Translations under genes and position numbers: made by a program | The notes under the pieces: generated by a model | Told to the model about the DNA's origin: nothing | The model's input: only the letters and a program-made list of their open reading frames with translations | Database searches by the model: none | In this document: positions 1-7,229 of the stretch, piece by piece | Position numbering within the stretch: the first letter of the stretch is position 1 | Layout of the letters: every line of letters begins with the position of its first letter | Virus record (IMG/VR): IMGVR_UViG_3300009285_000970 | Location: 1-31,512 of that record | Source of the DNA: a virus | Strand: one strand, 5' to 3' | Length of the DNA: 31,512 nucleotides

Positions 1-2
1 AG

Positions 3-194
3 GATTATCTTGCGAAACTCCCTGATGAAGATAAATACAAATTCCTCGCGGGCCTTCCAAAGGAAGTAATATGGAAAATGGCAGAAGGAAACCCTCACAG
101 CACTGGCGACGTCGTAGTCAGGGAGAAACCAATACCACTTGACCCAGATGTACAGCAAAACGTCAGCGTACAAGAAGATAAAGAGCCTCAATAA
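3..194 (+). CDS. Terminase small subunit, C-terminal part (partial)
   Basis: The window opens inside a reading frame with no start; it runs 63 codons from base 3 to a TAA at 192-194. The peptide (begins DYLAKLPDEDKYKFLAGLP, ends VQEDKEPQ) is charged and shows no diagnostic motif. The assignment rests on position: it lies directly upstream of the large terminase and overlaps its start by about 47 bases, the usual place for the small (DNA-recognition) subunit. The N-terminal DNA-binding part lies outside the window. Function is an inference from synteny. Confidence 0.55.
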   Translation, partial: DYLAKLPDEDKYKFLAGLPKEVIWKMAEGNPHSTGDVVVREKPIPLDPDVQQNVSVQEDKEPQ

Positions 195-1338
195 GAGGCT
201 TCGGGCGATACCGGGTGGAACGTCGGCCTCTAAAACCGTTTCAATACTGATGTGGCTAATTGCACTGGCGCAATCAGATAAAAGCCCTACAGTTACGAGT
301 GTTGTTGCTGAATCGTTCCCGCACTTGAGACGCGGGGCAATGAGGGATTTTCTTTTGATTCTTAATGAGCATAGATATTTCGACGACAGGCTTTGGGACA
401 AAACAAACTCTGTTTACACGTTTGAGACTGGTTCGCAGATAGAGTTCTTTTCAGTAGATCAGCCGGAGAAAGTAAGAGGAGCAAGGCGCGACCGATTGTT
501 TATCAACGAAGCAAACAACATCCCATTTAATGCTTTTGAGGAATTGGAAGTGAGAACGAAAGAGTTTATCTTTTTGGACTGGAATCCGACGAATGAATTT
601 TGGTATTACACGGAAGTTAAAGGGAAGCGCGAGGATGTAGAAGAAATCACACTTACATATCTCGATAATGAAGCGCTTGACCCTGCAATAGTGGCCTCGA
701 TAGAGTCGAGGAGAAATAGGCCAAGTTGGTTCAATGTTTACGGGCTGGGACAGTTGGGCGAAGTTGAAGGAAGGATATACACAGGCTGGAACATAATAGA
801 TTCAGTGCCGTATGAAGCGAGGTTAGAGCGCTACGGTGTTGATTTTGGCTATCATCCCGATCCCGCTACAATAATTGGAGTACATTATTACAATGGTGGT
901 TACATTCTCGATGAAGTAGCGTGTCAGCTCGAAATGAGCAATAGGGAGATGGCGAACACACTGAAGAATCTTCCCAAGGCACTTGTTGTCGCAGACAGCG
1001 CAGAGCCAAAGAGTATTACAGAGCTAAAAAGCTACGGACTCAATGTAACAGAAGCAGTGAAAGGAAAAGATAGTGTGAAGTATGGAATCAAGGCGGTGCA
1101 AGACCAAAAGATAAGTGTTACAAAACAGAGCGTGAATCTTATCAAAGAGTATCGGAACTATCTGTGGGATACTGATAAGGATGGTCACATCTTGCCGGGC
1201 GTTCCCCAAGAAGGGAACGACCATTGCCTCGATGCCTCACGCTATGCAATAAACTCTCTTGTGCCTATAATACGAAGGCGTGAGCATTTACAGAATCTTC
1301 CACAGCTACCAAGACAAAAATCAAACGTGGGCATATAA
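148..1338 (+). CDS. terL: Terminase large subunit (packaging ATPase and nuclease)
   Basis: This is the motor that cuts concatemeric phage DNA and pumps it into the prohead through the portal. The ATPase half has a Walker A of the GGTxxSKT type (PGGTSASKT, about residues 22-30), a Walker B/catalytic block (DRLFINEAN) and a coupling-type motif (FLDWNPTNEFW). The nuclease half shows the expected acidic residues in VDFGYHPDP, VVADSAEP and DHCLDASRY. About 396 residues is a normal length. The start is uncertain: ATG 148 is used here, TTG 139 is also in frame, and an in-frame stop lies at 115-117. Neither candidate has a good ribosome site. The gene after it begins 2 nt beyond its stop. Confidence 0.93.
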   Translation: MYSKTSAYKKIKSLNKRLRAIPGGTSASKTVSILMWLIALAQSDKSPTVTSVVAESFPHLRRGAMRDFLLILNEHRYFDDRLWDKTNSVYTFETGSQIEFFSVDQPEKVRGARRDRLFINEANNIPFNAFEELEVRTKEFIFLDWNPTNEFWYYTEVKGKREDVEEITLTYLDNEALDPAIVASIESRRNRPSWFNVYGLGQLGEVEGRIYTGWNIIDSVPYEARLERYGVDFGYHPDPATIIGVHYYNGGYILDEVACQLEMSNREMANTLKNLPKALVVADSAEPKSITELKSYGLNVTEAVKGKDSVKYGIKAVQDQKISVTKQSVNLIKEYRNYLWDTDKDGHILPGVPQEGNDHCLDASRYAINSLVPIIRRREHLQNLPQLPRQKSNVGI

Positions 1339-1339
1339 T

Positions 1340-1498
1340 ATGAATGATGAAGAAACCAAGAAAACCCCGATACTAGATTCTTTTGTGGAGCCGGAACCCT
1401 TCGTCTTCATTGTGCCGGTTTGTTGCAGGGAGGGACATGAATCTTGCCCTCACGGTGCGCCAAAATTAAAGAAAAAGAAAAGAAACAAGGGTTTGTAG
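1340..1498 (+). CDS. Small Cys/His-rich protein
   Basis: A 52-residue protein of unknown function. The start chosen is the ATG at 1340, preceded by TAAT, the start context seen throughout this genome; a longer in-frame version beginning at 1280 would run deep into the terminase gene. The centre holds CCREGHESCPHG, a compact Cys-Cys-His-Cys-His arrangement that could bind a metal, followed by a lysine-rich tail. It sits 1 nt downstream of the terminase stop and 1 nt upstream of the next start, so it is probably translated by coupling. TATAAT at 1334-1339 with AAGACA at 1311-1316 (17-nt spacing) resembles a promoter but would start transcription inside this frame. Confidence 0.55.
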   Translation: MNDEETKKTPILDSFVEPEPFVFIVPVCCREGHESCPHGAPKLKKKKRNKGL

Positions 1499-1499
1499 T

Positions 1500-1820
1500 A
1501 TGGAAGAAAAGCCCGACATCTCAAAGTTTCATAAGTTCACACCGAATCCCCTTTTCAAGGGACTCCCAAAGTATCTTAAAGACCCAAAGAACTACGAGAA
1601 AGTGCAAAGAACGTTGCTCGATACACTTGCCGGGACACATTCACACGGAGAACTTGAGACATGGGCTTCATGCCTTCATTGTCAGATAAAGCTAAAGAAT
1701 CATGGAGAGGCTATGAGGAAGTTGGGCTTTACATCTGGTAAGCAATACTATGCTTGGAAAAAAGTTATGCACATGATGACTGATCCGAAGTTCGACCCAC
1801 TTCCCAAGTATGACGAGTGA
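1500..1820 (+). CDS. Conserved-type small phage protein of unknown function
   Basis: A 106-residue soluble protein. It carries a single CLHC pair around residues 58-61 (in ETWASCLHC) and a C-terminal half rich in aromatic and basic residues (KLGFTSGKQYYAWKK). One CxxC pair alone is not enough for a normal zinc site, though a dimer could share one. A weak AAGGG lies 8-9 nt before the ATG, one of the few partial Shine-Dalgarno matches in the late region. The stop overlaps the start of the SET-domain gene by 11 nt, so the two are probably translationally coupled. No function is claimed. Confidence 0.7.
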   Translation: MEEKPDISKFHKFTPNPLFKGLPKYLKDPKNYEKVQRTLLDTLAGTHSHGELETWASCLHCQIKLKNHGEAMRKLGFTSGKQYYAWKKVMHMMTDPKFDPLPKYDE

Positions 1821-2241
1821 GATAAAGTTCGAGCAAATCTCTCAACTGAATGAGAGGGTGAAGCTGAAAGTGGCTCCCTCGAAGATAGAAGGCGTAGGAG
1901 TCCATGCACTACGGGATATAAAGAAGGGAGAAAAACTCTATCTTGACCATATGGCAGTTATGTACGATGTCCGCTATTCGGACTTCAATAAACTAAATAA
2001 TGAAGTGAAGGATTTCCTACTAGGAAGGTGGCCGCAGGTCGTGAATGGGAGTATCTTTGCATACCCCGATTGCCGCTACAGCGCCTTTCTAAATCACTCT
2101 GATACCCCGAATGTGGACGCTTTCAAGGATGTTGCTTTACAAGATATTAAGCGTGGTGAAGAGCTGACGGAAAACTATAAACTTATCCCCAAGTGGCAAA
2201 CAGCGCATCCCTGGTTACTTGACAAAAAAAATATGGTATAA
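1810..2241 (+). CDS. SET-domain protein, putative protein lysine methyltransferase
   Basis: SET domains transfer a methyl group from S-adenosylmethionine to lysine side chains. All the main SET signatures are here in order: the N-terminal GVGVHALRDIKKGEKL block (about residues 28-43), the cofactor-binding and knot motif FLNHSDTPNVD (about 95-105), and the closing ALQDIKRGEELTENY, whose final Tyr corresponds to the catalytic tyrosine. The protein is 143 residues, a bare SET fold without a cysteine-rich post-SET motif. It lies between terminase and portal, an unusual place for an enzyme, so a virion or packaging protein is a possible substrate (inference). Its stop codon overlaps the -10 element of the promoter for the next gene. 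Confidence 0.87.
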   Translation: MTSEIKFEQISQLNERVKLKVAPSKIEGVGVHALRDIKKGEKLYLDHMAVMYDVRYSDFNKLNNEVKDFLLGRWPQVVNGSIFAYPDCRYSAFLNHSDTPNVDAFKDVALQDIKRGEELTENYKLIPKWQTAHPWLLDKKNMV

Positions 2242-2250
2242 TATACAACC
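2215..2250 (+). promoter_or_regulatory. Extended -10 promoter for a leaderless transcript
   Basis: TGgTATAAT at 2234-2242 is a perfect extended -10 element, with a weak -35 (TTACTT, 2215-2220) 16 nt upstream. Only 8 nt separate the -10 from the ATG at 2251, so transcription should begin at or within a base or two of the start codon. A TTGACA at 2219-2224 is also present, but it is only 12 nt from the -10 and is unlikely to serve as the -35. Confidence 0.65.
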
Positions 2251-2487
2251 ATGCAACACCTTTGCATAAAACCCTCGTGCAAGAAACCTTATCACGATGA
2301 TGACGTTGAAGATTACTACTGCCCCGACTGTAGTAAGGAAAGAAAAGCAGTCGCGGCTCGCATAGATGCACAGATGGCTGGAAAAAGCAGAGAGCCGGCA
2401 AAGTCCGACCTTCAAGCCTTTGAGGAGAACGCAAGAGTTTTTAATGACCCAAATACAGGTAGACAAATCTTTTTTGGCCGCGCATGA
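2251..2487 (+). CDS. Zinc-ribbon-like small protein
   Basis: A 78-residue protein. Its N-terminal third contains CIKPSC and, 13 residues further, CPDC, a C-x4-C and C-x2-C pair typical of a small zinc ribbon. The remainder is charged and probably helical. It is the first gene behind the extended -10 promoter overlapping the end of the SET gene and is expected to be translated from a leaderless mRNA. It is one of only three native genes without T at -1. Its TGA stop overlaps the next ATG by 4 nt (ATGA). A role in nucleic-acid binding is possible but unproven. Confidence 0.7.
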   Translation: MQHLCIKPSCKKPYHDDDVEDYYCPDCSKERKAVAARIDAQMAGKSREPAKSDLQAFEENARVFNDPNTGRQIFFGRA

Positions 2488-2732
2488 AATATAAAGCCAC
2501 ACTCACAGCGATGGGACAAAAGTGTACCGCAACAGGCGACACTGCCATCGAGGCTATCACTAATCTCAAACCTAAGAACGTAAAAGCAAAAGGTATACTC
2601 ACGGTCGAGCATGACGGCGTAACAAGAGAAAGAATCCTCATGCCTCACATAGTCTCAAGGTTGTTCAACATGGTCGGGTTGAACAGAGAAGTCGCGCTGA
2701 AGAATATGGTAATACTTTTCAGCGGAATTTAG
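2484..2732 (+). CDS. Conserved-type small phage protein of unknown function
   Basis: An 82-residue protein, coupled to the upstream zinc-ribbon gene by an ATGA overlap. The N-terminal half (KYKATLTAMGQKCTATGDT, then AIEAITNLKP) looks like a small mixed alpha/beta domain; the C-terminal half (RLFNMVGLNREVALKNMVILF) is amphipathic and helical. It has no signal peptide or metal motif. Position between terminase and portal suggests a packaging or head-assembly accessory role, but nothing in the sequence shows this. Confidence 0.65.
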   Translation: MKYKATLTAMGQKCTATGDTAIEAITNLKPKNVKAKGILTVEHDGVTRERILMPHIVSRLFNMVGLNREVALKNMVILFSGI

Positions 2733-2750
2733 TAGTTAAACATCATTGTT

Positions 2751-3101
2751 ATGGGAAGAAAAAAGAAAGGAGTGGTTGCAGTAGAGAACGTGGAGGTTGT
2801 CGCCCCGACTGTTGTTGCAGAAACTAAGCCGGCAAAGAAAGAGCCATACTCACTCCACGCATGGTTCTCGTACATCGACAAGGAAGGTTTCAAAGTGAAG
2901 TCGGAATACAAGTCGGAAGGAGACACGGTGAAAGAATTACTTGCGGGTGTTGAGTTCCCTGCCGGAGTGAATCGGTTGGTGAACGTCACGGTGAAGCACG
3001 GAGCGAACGAGTTCACTAAAGCTCTTGCACCGCACAAAGCGAGAGCGATCCTTGAGAGTAAGAGTGAGTTTGAGTTCGGCAATGCGTTTAGAGGGATTTA
3101 A
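2751..3101 (+). CDS. Unknown protein with lysine/valine-rich N-terminus
   Basis: A 116-residue protein. The first 33 residues are low complexity (RKKK, then repeated VV and KPAKK) and probably disordered. The rest, from about LHAWFSYIDKEGF, reads as a compact domain of beta strands with two helices and ends NAFRGI. The ATG follows GTT and has no Shine-Dalgarno site; the gap to the previous gene is 18 nt. It lies just upstream of the portal and may be a minor head protein (inference). Confidence 0.65.
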   Translation: MGRKKKGVVAVENVEVVAPTVVAETKPAKKEPYSLHAWFSYIDKEGFKVKSEYKSEGDTVKELLAGVEFPAGVNRLVNVTVKHGANEFTKALAPHKARAILESKSEFEFGNAFRGI

Positions 3102-3125
3102 TTTGTAGGGCGATAGCCCGAAAGT

Positions 3126-4955
3126 ATGCCACAGAGCATATACGAATATGTAACGCAAGAGGAAGCCCGTTTTCAGACGGAGAAAGTTCGTGTTGCGGAT
3201 AACTGGGAGTGGTCGCTGAGAGATCATGTGCAGTTAATCTTCCATTTGAAAAACGGCATCTTCTACACCGGCGAGAATGATTGGCTACGCGCTTTTAAGA
3301 ACATAATGGAGCCGATACTCAACCTCGCATATTGGGCAGAAGACATAGAGCTAAAGGATGTGGTGTTTTTTATCGAGAGTGCGAAAGGCCGTGTACTCTC
3401 GTTTTTCGTAAAGAAGTACCACGATGAGGTCTATGTACGGCAACACAATCTCGACACGATGCTCGACGAGATAACGGAGTCAGATGTGGACTATGGTGGC
3501 ACTCTTGTGCAAAAGACAAACACACCGAAGCCTGAAGTAATCCCGCTGAACACGATAGCGTTCTGCGACCAGACAGATATTTTAGGTGCACCAATAGGTT
3601 TCAAGCATTTCTTTTCTCCAAGTAAGTTGCGGAAAATGGGAAAAGCTGGTTGGGGTGATCAGGCAAATGGTGCGACGATTTCAGTAGAAGATTTATGCGT
3701 CTTGGCATCAGCTGACAAAAAGCCCGCCTCAATGCCTGATACGCAAAAGAATAAGACACCGGGGAAGCAAATAGAGATTTACATAATCAAGGGCGACCTT
3801 CCCGACCACTACCTGGAGGATAACAACGACATGGAGTATTACTGCAATCAGGTGCAGGTTATAGGCTTCTATTACGACAAGCAAAGCAAACGGCAAGGCG
3901 TAACACTTTATAGGAAAGAGGAAACCGACGAGGAGTCACTTCTTTTCCACACGTCAAAGAAAGTACACGGTCGTGCTCTAGGGCGGGGTGTCGGTGAATC
4001 AATCCTCCACGACCAAGTGTGGACGAACTGCCTCACGATATGGAAGATGAATATGCTTGAGGCGGCCTCTAAAGTTCCACTTGTAACTGACGACCCGAAC
4101 TACACCAACAAAAATCGTATTACGGACATGGAAACGCTTGAGATTACGGTCATAGAAGACCAAAAGACTATCAAGCAAATCCCCACTGCCGCTCCCGCAA
4201 ACATCGCACTTTTCTCTAATAGCATTAACGAATGGTACGAGCATGTGCAGTTAGCGGGCGACGCACAAGACCCGCTACTCGGTAAGGAATCTTCATCCGG
4301 TACGACGTTCAGAGGTCAAGAGAGGCTTGTAGCTCAAGGAAGCGGCCCGCACAAGAAACGCAGAGGACAGCGTGCCAAGTTCGTAGAGGAAATATATCGC
4401 AAGATGATAATTCCGCAGATGGTTAAGGAAATAAACAAGGGTAGAGAATTCCTCGCCACTTTTACAACGGATGAGATTGAGTGGGTCGCAGAGCAACTCG
4501 CAGAGAACTACGCCAACAGAGAGCAAGCGGAAGATATGTTTAACGGGGTTGTCGCTCGTGACAAGGAATTGCTCAAGCAGAAATTCCTTGAAGACTTCTT
4601 GAAGAAAGGAAGTAAACACCTCTTAAAAGCCATTGAAGGAGAGTTAAAGAATGTGGAAATTAAAATTGGTATCAATGTTGCAGGGAAACAGAAGGACTTA
4701 GTGGGGCTTTCGGATAAAGTTCTCTCTATCTTTCAGTTCATATTCGCTAATCCACAAGGATTTCAGGCAGCAATGCAAATACCCGGACTCTCCAAAGCAT
4801 TCAACGACATTCTTGAGTTCAGTAATATGTCTCAATCAGACTTTGCATCATTTGCGAAGATTGCGCCTAAGATGTCCATGCCACTTTCAACTGGTGAGGA
4901 AGCGCCGGCTCCCGCAATGATGATGAGTCCACAGCCACAGCCTGCTCAAGTATGA
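3126..4955 (+). CDS. Portal protein
   Basis: The portal is the dodecameric ring at the capsid vertex through which DNA enters and leaves. At 609 residues it is in the range of podovirus-type portals. Recognisable blocks are AFCDQTDILGAPIGFKHF (around residue 145-165), typical of portals that describe the crown and wing, and the SSGTTFRGQERLVAQGSGPHK stretch followed by a long helical stem (EEIYRKMIIPQMVKEI). The C-terminal 30 residues are Pro/Ala/Met-rich and probably flexible. It follows the terminase block, as expected. The short hairpin GGGCGATAGCCC lies just before the start. Its TGA overlaps the next start (ATGA). Confidence 0.87.
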   Translation: MPQSIYEYVTQEEARFQTEKVRVADNWEWSLRDHVQLIFHLKNGIFYTGENDWLRAFKNIMEPILNLAYWAEDIELKDVVFFIESAKGRVLSFFVKKYHDEVYVRQHNLDTMLDEITESDVDYGGTLVQKTNTPKPEVIPLNTIAFCDQTDILGAPIGFKHFFSPSKLRKMGKAGWGDQANGATISVEDLCVLASADKKPASMPDTQKNKTPGKQIEIYIIKGDLPDHYLEDNNDMEYYCNQVQVIGFYYDKQSKRQGVTLYRKEETDEESLLFHTSKKVHGRALGRGVGESILHDQVWTNCLTIWKMNMLEAASKVPLVTDDPNYTNKNRITDMETLEITVIEDQKTIKQIPTAAPANIALFSNSINEWYEHVQLAGDAQDPLLGKESSSGTTFRGQERLVAQGSGPHKKRRGQRAKFVEEIYRKMIIPQMVKEINKGREFLATFTTDEIEWVAEQLAENYANREQAEDMFNGVVARDKELLKQKFLEDFLKKGSKHLLKAIEGELKNVEIKIGINVAGKQKDLVGLSDKVLSIFQFIFANPQGFQAAMQIPGLSKAFNDILEFSNMSQSDFASFAKIAPKMSMPLSTGEEAPAPAMMMSPQPQPAQV

Positions 4956-5191
4956 ACGACGCCGTTACACGTGAAAAGGTGACGCAATTCCTTAATGACA
5001 CGTTAATGGCTGATACTATAAAAGATGTTTTTGAGGACATCCTCGCTCGTCCTAGTAAGGATAGAGATGTACATTTACTCGCGGCTAAAATGATTGCGAT
5101 TGAACTGCTCCAAGAAACATGGAAAGAGCTTGCAAAGCTCAAGAATGAAAAAGAACAGGAGCCGAGGATAAGCAAGAATCCCGGTATCTAG
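4952..5191 (+). CDS. Small helical protein downstream of portal
   Basis: A 79-residue protein, almost entirely predicted helix by eye, with heptad-like hydrophobics in the middle (LLAAKMIAIELLQETWKELAKL) and a charged Lys/Glu tail. It is coupled to the portal gene by ATGA. The position after the portal would suit a head assembly or portal-associated factor, but no family was recognised. It ends 11 nt upstream of the promoter that drives the next gene. Confidence 0.65.
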   Translation: MNDAVTREKVTQFLNDTLMADTIKDVFEDILARPSKDRDVHLLAAKMIAIELLQETWKELAKLKNEKEQEPRISKNPGI

Positions 5192-5202
5192 TTATCAACA
5201 AC

Positions 5203-5241
5203 TTGCATTATTAGATTATTAGTGTGTTATACTAACGACGT
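5203..5241 (+). promoter_or_regulatory. Extended -10 promoter for a leaderless transcript
   Basis: TTGCAT (5203-5208) and the extended -10 TGtTATACT (5225-5233) are separated by 19 nt. Exactly as at 2251, 8 nt lie between the -10 and the ATG at 5242, so the mRNA should begin at or next to the start codon. The element lies in the short gap after the portal block and would give the following head genes their own transcription. Confidence 0.65.
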
Positions 5242-5673
5242 ATGGAAAATATAAAAGGTGCGATTCTTGCCGCGACTTTCACAGCAGCACTGTTCGCACT
5301 TGCAATTTGGATCGGAATCTCAACACAGCCCATTTACGCGAGTTCCCTTCAGGGAAACGATTATCAGGCCACCACAACGATGGCTGCTGTTACAGGCACG
5401 TTCGATGGGATTGAACTTCTTAAGACAGGACAAGGAGCCTTGGCTCAAGTCACTATCACGGGAGCTAACACGGGTAATATCATCTTCTACGACGCCACAA
5501 CGACGGATATTACCAAGCGTACTACGAGCCGGGCAACCTCAACGATAGTTATTGCTGATATTGCCGCTAGCGTGGCGGCGGGTACATACACGTTCGATGC
5601 CGAATTCTCCGACGGACTCTTAATGGTAAGAGCGTCAGGGATTGGGCCGACTTCGACGGTAATGTGGAGGTAG
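5242..5673 (+). CDS. Signal-anchored beta-rich virion or surface protein
   Basis: A 143-residue protein. Residues 1-30 form a signal peptide or signal anchor (NIKGAILAATFTAALFALA, with a possible cleavage region at IYASSLQ). The rest is Thr/Ser/Ala/Gly-rich beta sequence (ITGANTGNIIFYDATTTD; GTYTFDAEFSDGLLMV; PTSTVMWR) that looks like a small beta-sandwich such as a head decoration or fibre domain. A secretion signal is unexpected in a gene between portal and capsid. It is the first gene after its own leaderless promoter. Function is not established; a decoration protein or a protein exported to the host surface are both possible. Confidence 0.75.
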   Translation: MENIKGAILAATFTAALFALAIWIGISTQPIYASSLQGNDYQATTTMAAVTGTFDGIELLKTGQGALAQVTITGANTGNIIFYDATTTDITKRTTSRATSTIVIADIAASVAAGTYTFDAEFSDGLLMVRASGIGPTSTVMWR

Positions 5674-5694
5674 TTCATTGAAAACTAAATAAAA

Positions 5695-5759
5695 AACTGG
5701 AGAATCCCTTTTCGGGGCGGTGAATTCGCGCCCTGATAGTTCTCTCCAGTTCTATCAGG
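5695..5759 (+). other. Structured intergenic RNA with competing stems
   Basis: Two long perfect stems use overlapping territory. Stem A pairs AACTGGAGA (5695-5703) with TCTCCAGTT (5743-5751), enclosing a GGGCG/CGCCC hairpin (5715-5719 with 5729-5733). Stem B pairs CCTGATAG (5732-5739) with CTATCAGG (5752-5759). The 3' arm of A is the loop of B, and no base is left to bridge a pseudoknot, so A and B should exclude each other. This suggests a switch or attenuator ahead of the terminator-like hairpin at 5764. Confidence 0.55.
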
Positions 5760-5763
5760 TAGC

Positions 5764-5797
5764 GAACCGACCGCCTCACAAGGGCGGTCGTTCTTAT
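5764..5797 (+). terminator. Terminator-like hairpin
   Basis: CGACCGCC (5768-5775) and GGCGGTCG (5783-5790) form a perfect 8-bp GC-rich stem with a 7-nt loop, extended by GAA/TTC with one bulged C. A weak T-rich tail (TTCTTATT) follows. It lies between the gene ending at 5673 and the small gene starting at 5830. The interrupted T tract makes it a moderate rather than strong rho-independent terminator. Confidence 0.55.
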
Positions 5798-5829
5798 TAG
5801 GGAAACTTTATCAGGTTAGAAAATAAATT

Positions 5830-5976
5830 ATGTCCACACTCAATGATGCTAGGATGCCGAGTCTTAAAGACAAGCTCCTAGCTCAAGCGGATGGCGAAGT
5901 TGAGAAGAAAGAAAAAGAAGATGAGAAGGAAAAACAAGGTAAAGGTCGGAGGATTAAAAGCAAATCTAAAAATTGA
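5830..5976 (+). CDS. Small highly charged protein
   Basis: A 48-residue protein in the gap after the structured intergenic RNA. The N-terminus (STLNDARMPSLKDKLLAQAD) is followed by a run of Lys and Glu and ends in a basic tail (GRRIKSKSKN). The start has the usual AATTATG context and no Shine-Dalgarno site, and the stop overlaps a TTG that could extend the next gene by two codons. The Lys/Glu-rich helix followed by a basic end suggests nucleic-acid or scaffold interaction, but this is composition only. Confidence 0.6.
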   Translation: MSTLNDARMPSLKDKLLAQADGEVEKKEKEDEKEKQGKGRRIKSKSKN

Positions 5977-5978
5977 GT

Positions 5979-6518
5979 ATGCAACAGAATAAGGTGTTAG
6001 TAGGAGTTGGTATAGCAGTCTTGGCGATTGCCGCAGGGTGGATTGGAGGTAGTTTCAACGGATCGACTGATACAGTTACCCGTGAGGTGGTGAGAGAACT
6101 ACAACCAGTCATCGAGCAGGCGTTTGCAGCGGTTCCCGTTCTGAGCAGCCCGTTAGAGGTGAATGGTGTCGCAACGCATTATCTTGCACAGAAATTTCGG
6201 ACAGCGACTTCGACGCTCTCTTCGATACAGACGCCCGCTGCGACTACAACTGGAGAAGTGGTCTGTAGGTTGTTTACTGCCGCTTCATATGCGACAGGTT
6301 TTCAGCTTGCAACGGCTTCAACGTATGATGCAACTACCACCAACTTGGGATTTGTCTCAGTTGGGGCTAGTGCAGGGAATGCTTGGGTTAGTGCAACAAG
6401 TACGATGTTTGCTCCGAATCAATACATCAACTTGAAGCTCTCAACCTCTTCAGGAACTACTGTTGGAAGTGGTTTTGCGCCGACTGGTTCTTGCTACGCA
6501 AGACTTCAGGCGATGTAA
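5979..6518 (+). CDS. Membrane-anchored beta-rich virion or surface protein
   Basis: A 179-residue protein. Residues 5-24 (KVLVGVGIAVLAIAAGWIGG) form a transmembrane segment or uncleaved signal, followed by a short helix (TVTREVVRELQPVIEQAF) and then a Ser/Thr/Ala-rich beta domain with two cysteines (VVCRLF and GSCYARL) that could form a disulfide outside the cell. It has the ATST and ATTT repeats seen in the large fibre. The ATG at 5979 is preferred over the TTG at 5973, which overlaps the previous stop. Paired with the 5242 gene in architecture; precise role unknown. Confidence 0.75.
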   Translation: MQQNKVLVGVGIAVLAIAAGWIGGSFNGSTDTVTREVVRELQPVIEQAFAAVPVLSSPLEVNGVATHYLAQKFRTATSTLSSIQTPAATTTGEVVCRLFTAASYATGFQLATASTYDATTTNLGFVSVGASAGNAWVSATSTMFAPNQYINLKLSTSSGTTVGSGFAPTGSCYARLQAM

Positions 6519-6596
6519 GTTTACGGTTATCACACCTTACCAAAAGTGGAACACGTTTATTCTTATCGTACAAATAAAGAGAACAAAAAAACAGTT

Positions 6597-7178
6597 ATGA
6601 GTTCTGATACAAATCAAACCGAGGCACCGACGGAAAAAGGTGCAGGAGATGGGGGTGCTGCGACCATAGAGAAAATCGAATTGGCGAAAGCCGAATATGA
6701 GGAACTCGTTGGCCTTAAAGCAACCACTGGTTCTCTAAAAAGAGACTTGAAAGATGCTCAAAAGAAAATTGAGGAACTTTCAAAGCCAAAAGAAACTCCT
6801 AACGAAACCAAATCAGGCGACGTAGGTCTATTACAGAAAGGGTATCTCCGAATGTCGGGGATTACCGCTGAAGACGAAGTAGAATTTGCTCTTTCGACCG
6901 CTAAGAAATGGGGAATGGATGTGGATAAGATCGTAGACGATGAAGATTTCCAAGTGAAATTGAAGCGTATGCGCGACACCAAATCCAATACCGTAGCCAC
7001 CTCGAATGTTCGTGGAGGCTCCGGTACCTCTGAGGCGAAGAACACTCCGGAGTTTTGGAAGGCCAAAGGCACTCCACCAACTCCGACAGATGTTCCTGAC
7101 ACCAAACTTCGCAGGAAGATCATCCGCGAAATGACCGAAGCGGCAACGAACACGGGCATCAAGTTCTACAACGAATAG
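6597..7178 (+). CDS. Capsid scaffolding protein (putative)
   Basis: A 193-residue acidic protein directly before the major capsid gene, the classic position for the scaffold that shapes the prohead. The N-terminus is disordered (TNQTEAPTEKGAGDGG), then comes a heptad-like coiled coil (AKAEYEELVGLKATTGSLKR and on to KKIEELSKP, about residues 30-63), and a C-terminal charged helix (RRKIIREMTEAATNTGIKF) that could bind capsid. The ATG at 6597 is used instead of the upstream GTG at 6546, because it has the local start context and avoids an untypical basic leader. No protease domain is visible, so removal of the scaffold would be by exit or by a host or undetected protease. Confidence 0.72.
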   Translation: MSSDTNQTEAPTEKGAGDGGAATIEKIELAKAEYEELVGLKATTGSLKRDLKDAQKKIEELSKPKETPNETKSGDVGLLQKGYLRMSGITAEDEVEFALSTAKKWGMDVDKIVDDEDFQVKLKRMRDTKSNTVATSNVRGGSGTSEAKNTPEFWKAKGTPPTPTDVPDTKLRRKIIREMTEAATNTGIKFYNE

Positions 7179-7201
7179 GTCGGATAGACATAGGGCGTCT
7201 G

Positions 7202-7219
7202 GTCTTAGAAAGCTAAGAC
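7202..7219 (+). other. Hairpin immediately upstream of the capsid gene
   Basis: GTCTTAG (7202-7208) and CTAAGAC (7213-7219) form a perfect 7-bp stem with an AAAG tetraloop, ending 10 nt before the capsid ATG. There is no T tract, so termination is unlikely; 5' protection of a processed capsid mRNA or control of initiation is more plausible. Confidence 0.55.
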
Positions 7220-7229
7220 TTAACCAAAT

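Noticed and set aside
2219-2242. TTGACA with TATAAT as a consensus promoter
   Set aside because: The spacing is only 12 nt. The promoter call rests on the extended -10 instead.
3108-3119. GGGCGATAGCCC hairpin before the portal gene
   Set aside because: A 4-bp stem is too short to call, and although TAGCCCG resembles the 3' part of the paired hairpin motif, the 5' part is absent.
5695-5759. H-type pseudoknot formed by the two intergenic stems
   Set aside because: The two 3' arms are directly adjacent, leaving no loop to cross a 9-bp stem. Alternative folds are more likely than a joint pseudoknot.
6546-6596. GTG start for the scaffold gene
   Set aside because: The added 17 residues are basic and polar and do not fit the acidic disordered start; ATG 6597 has the usual context.
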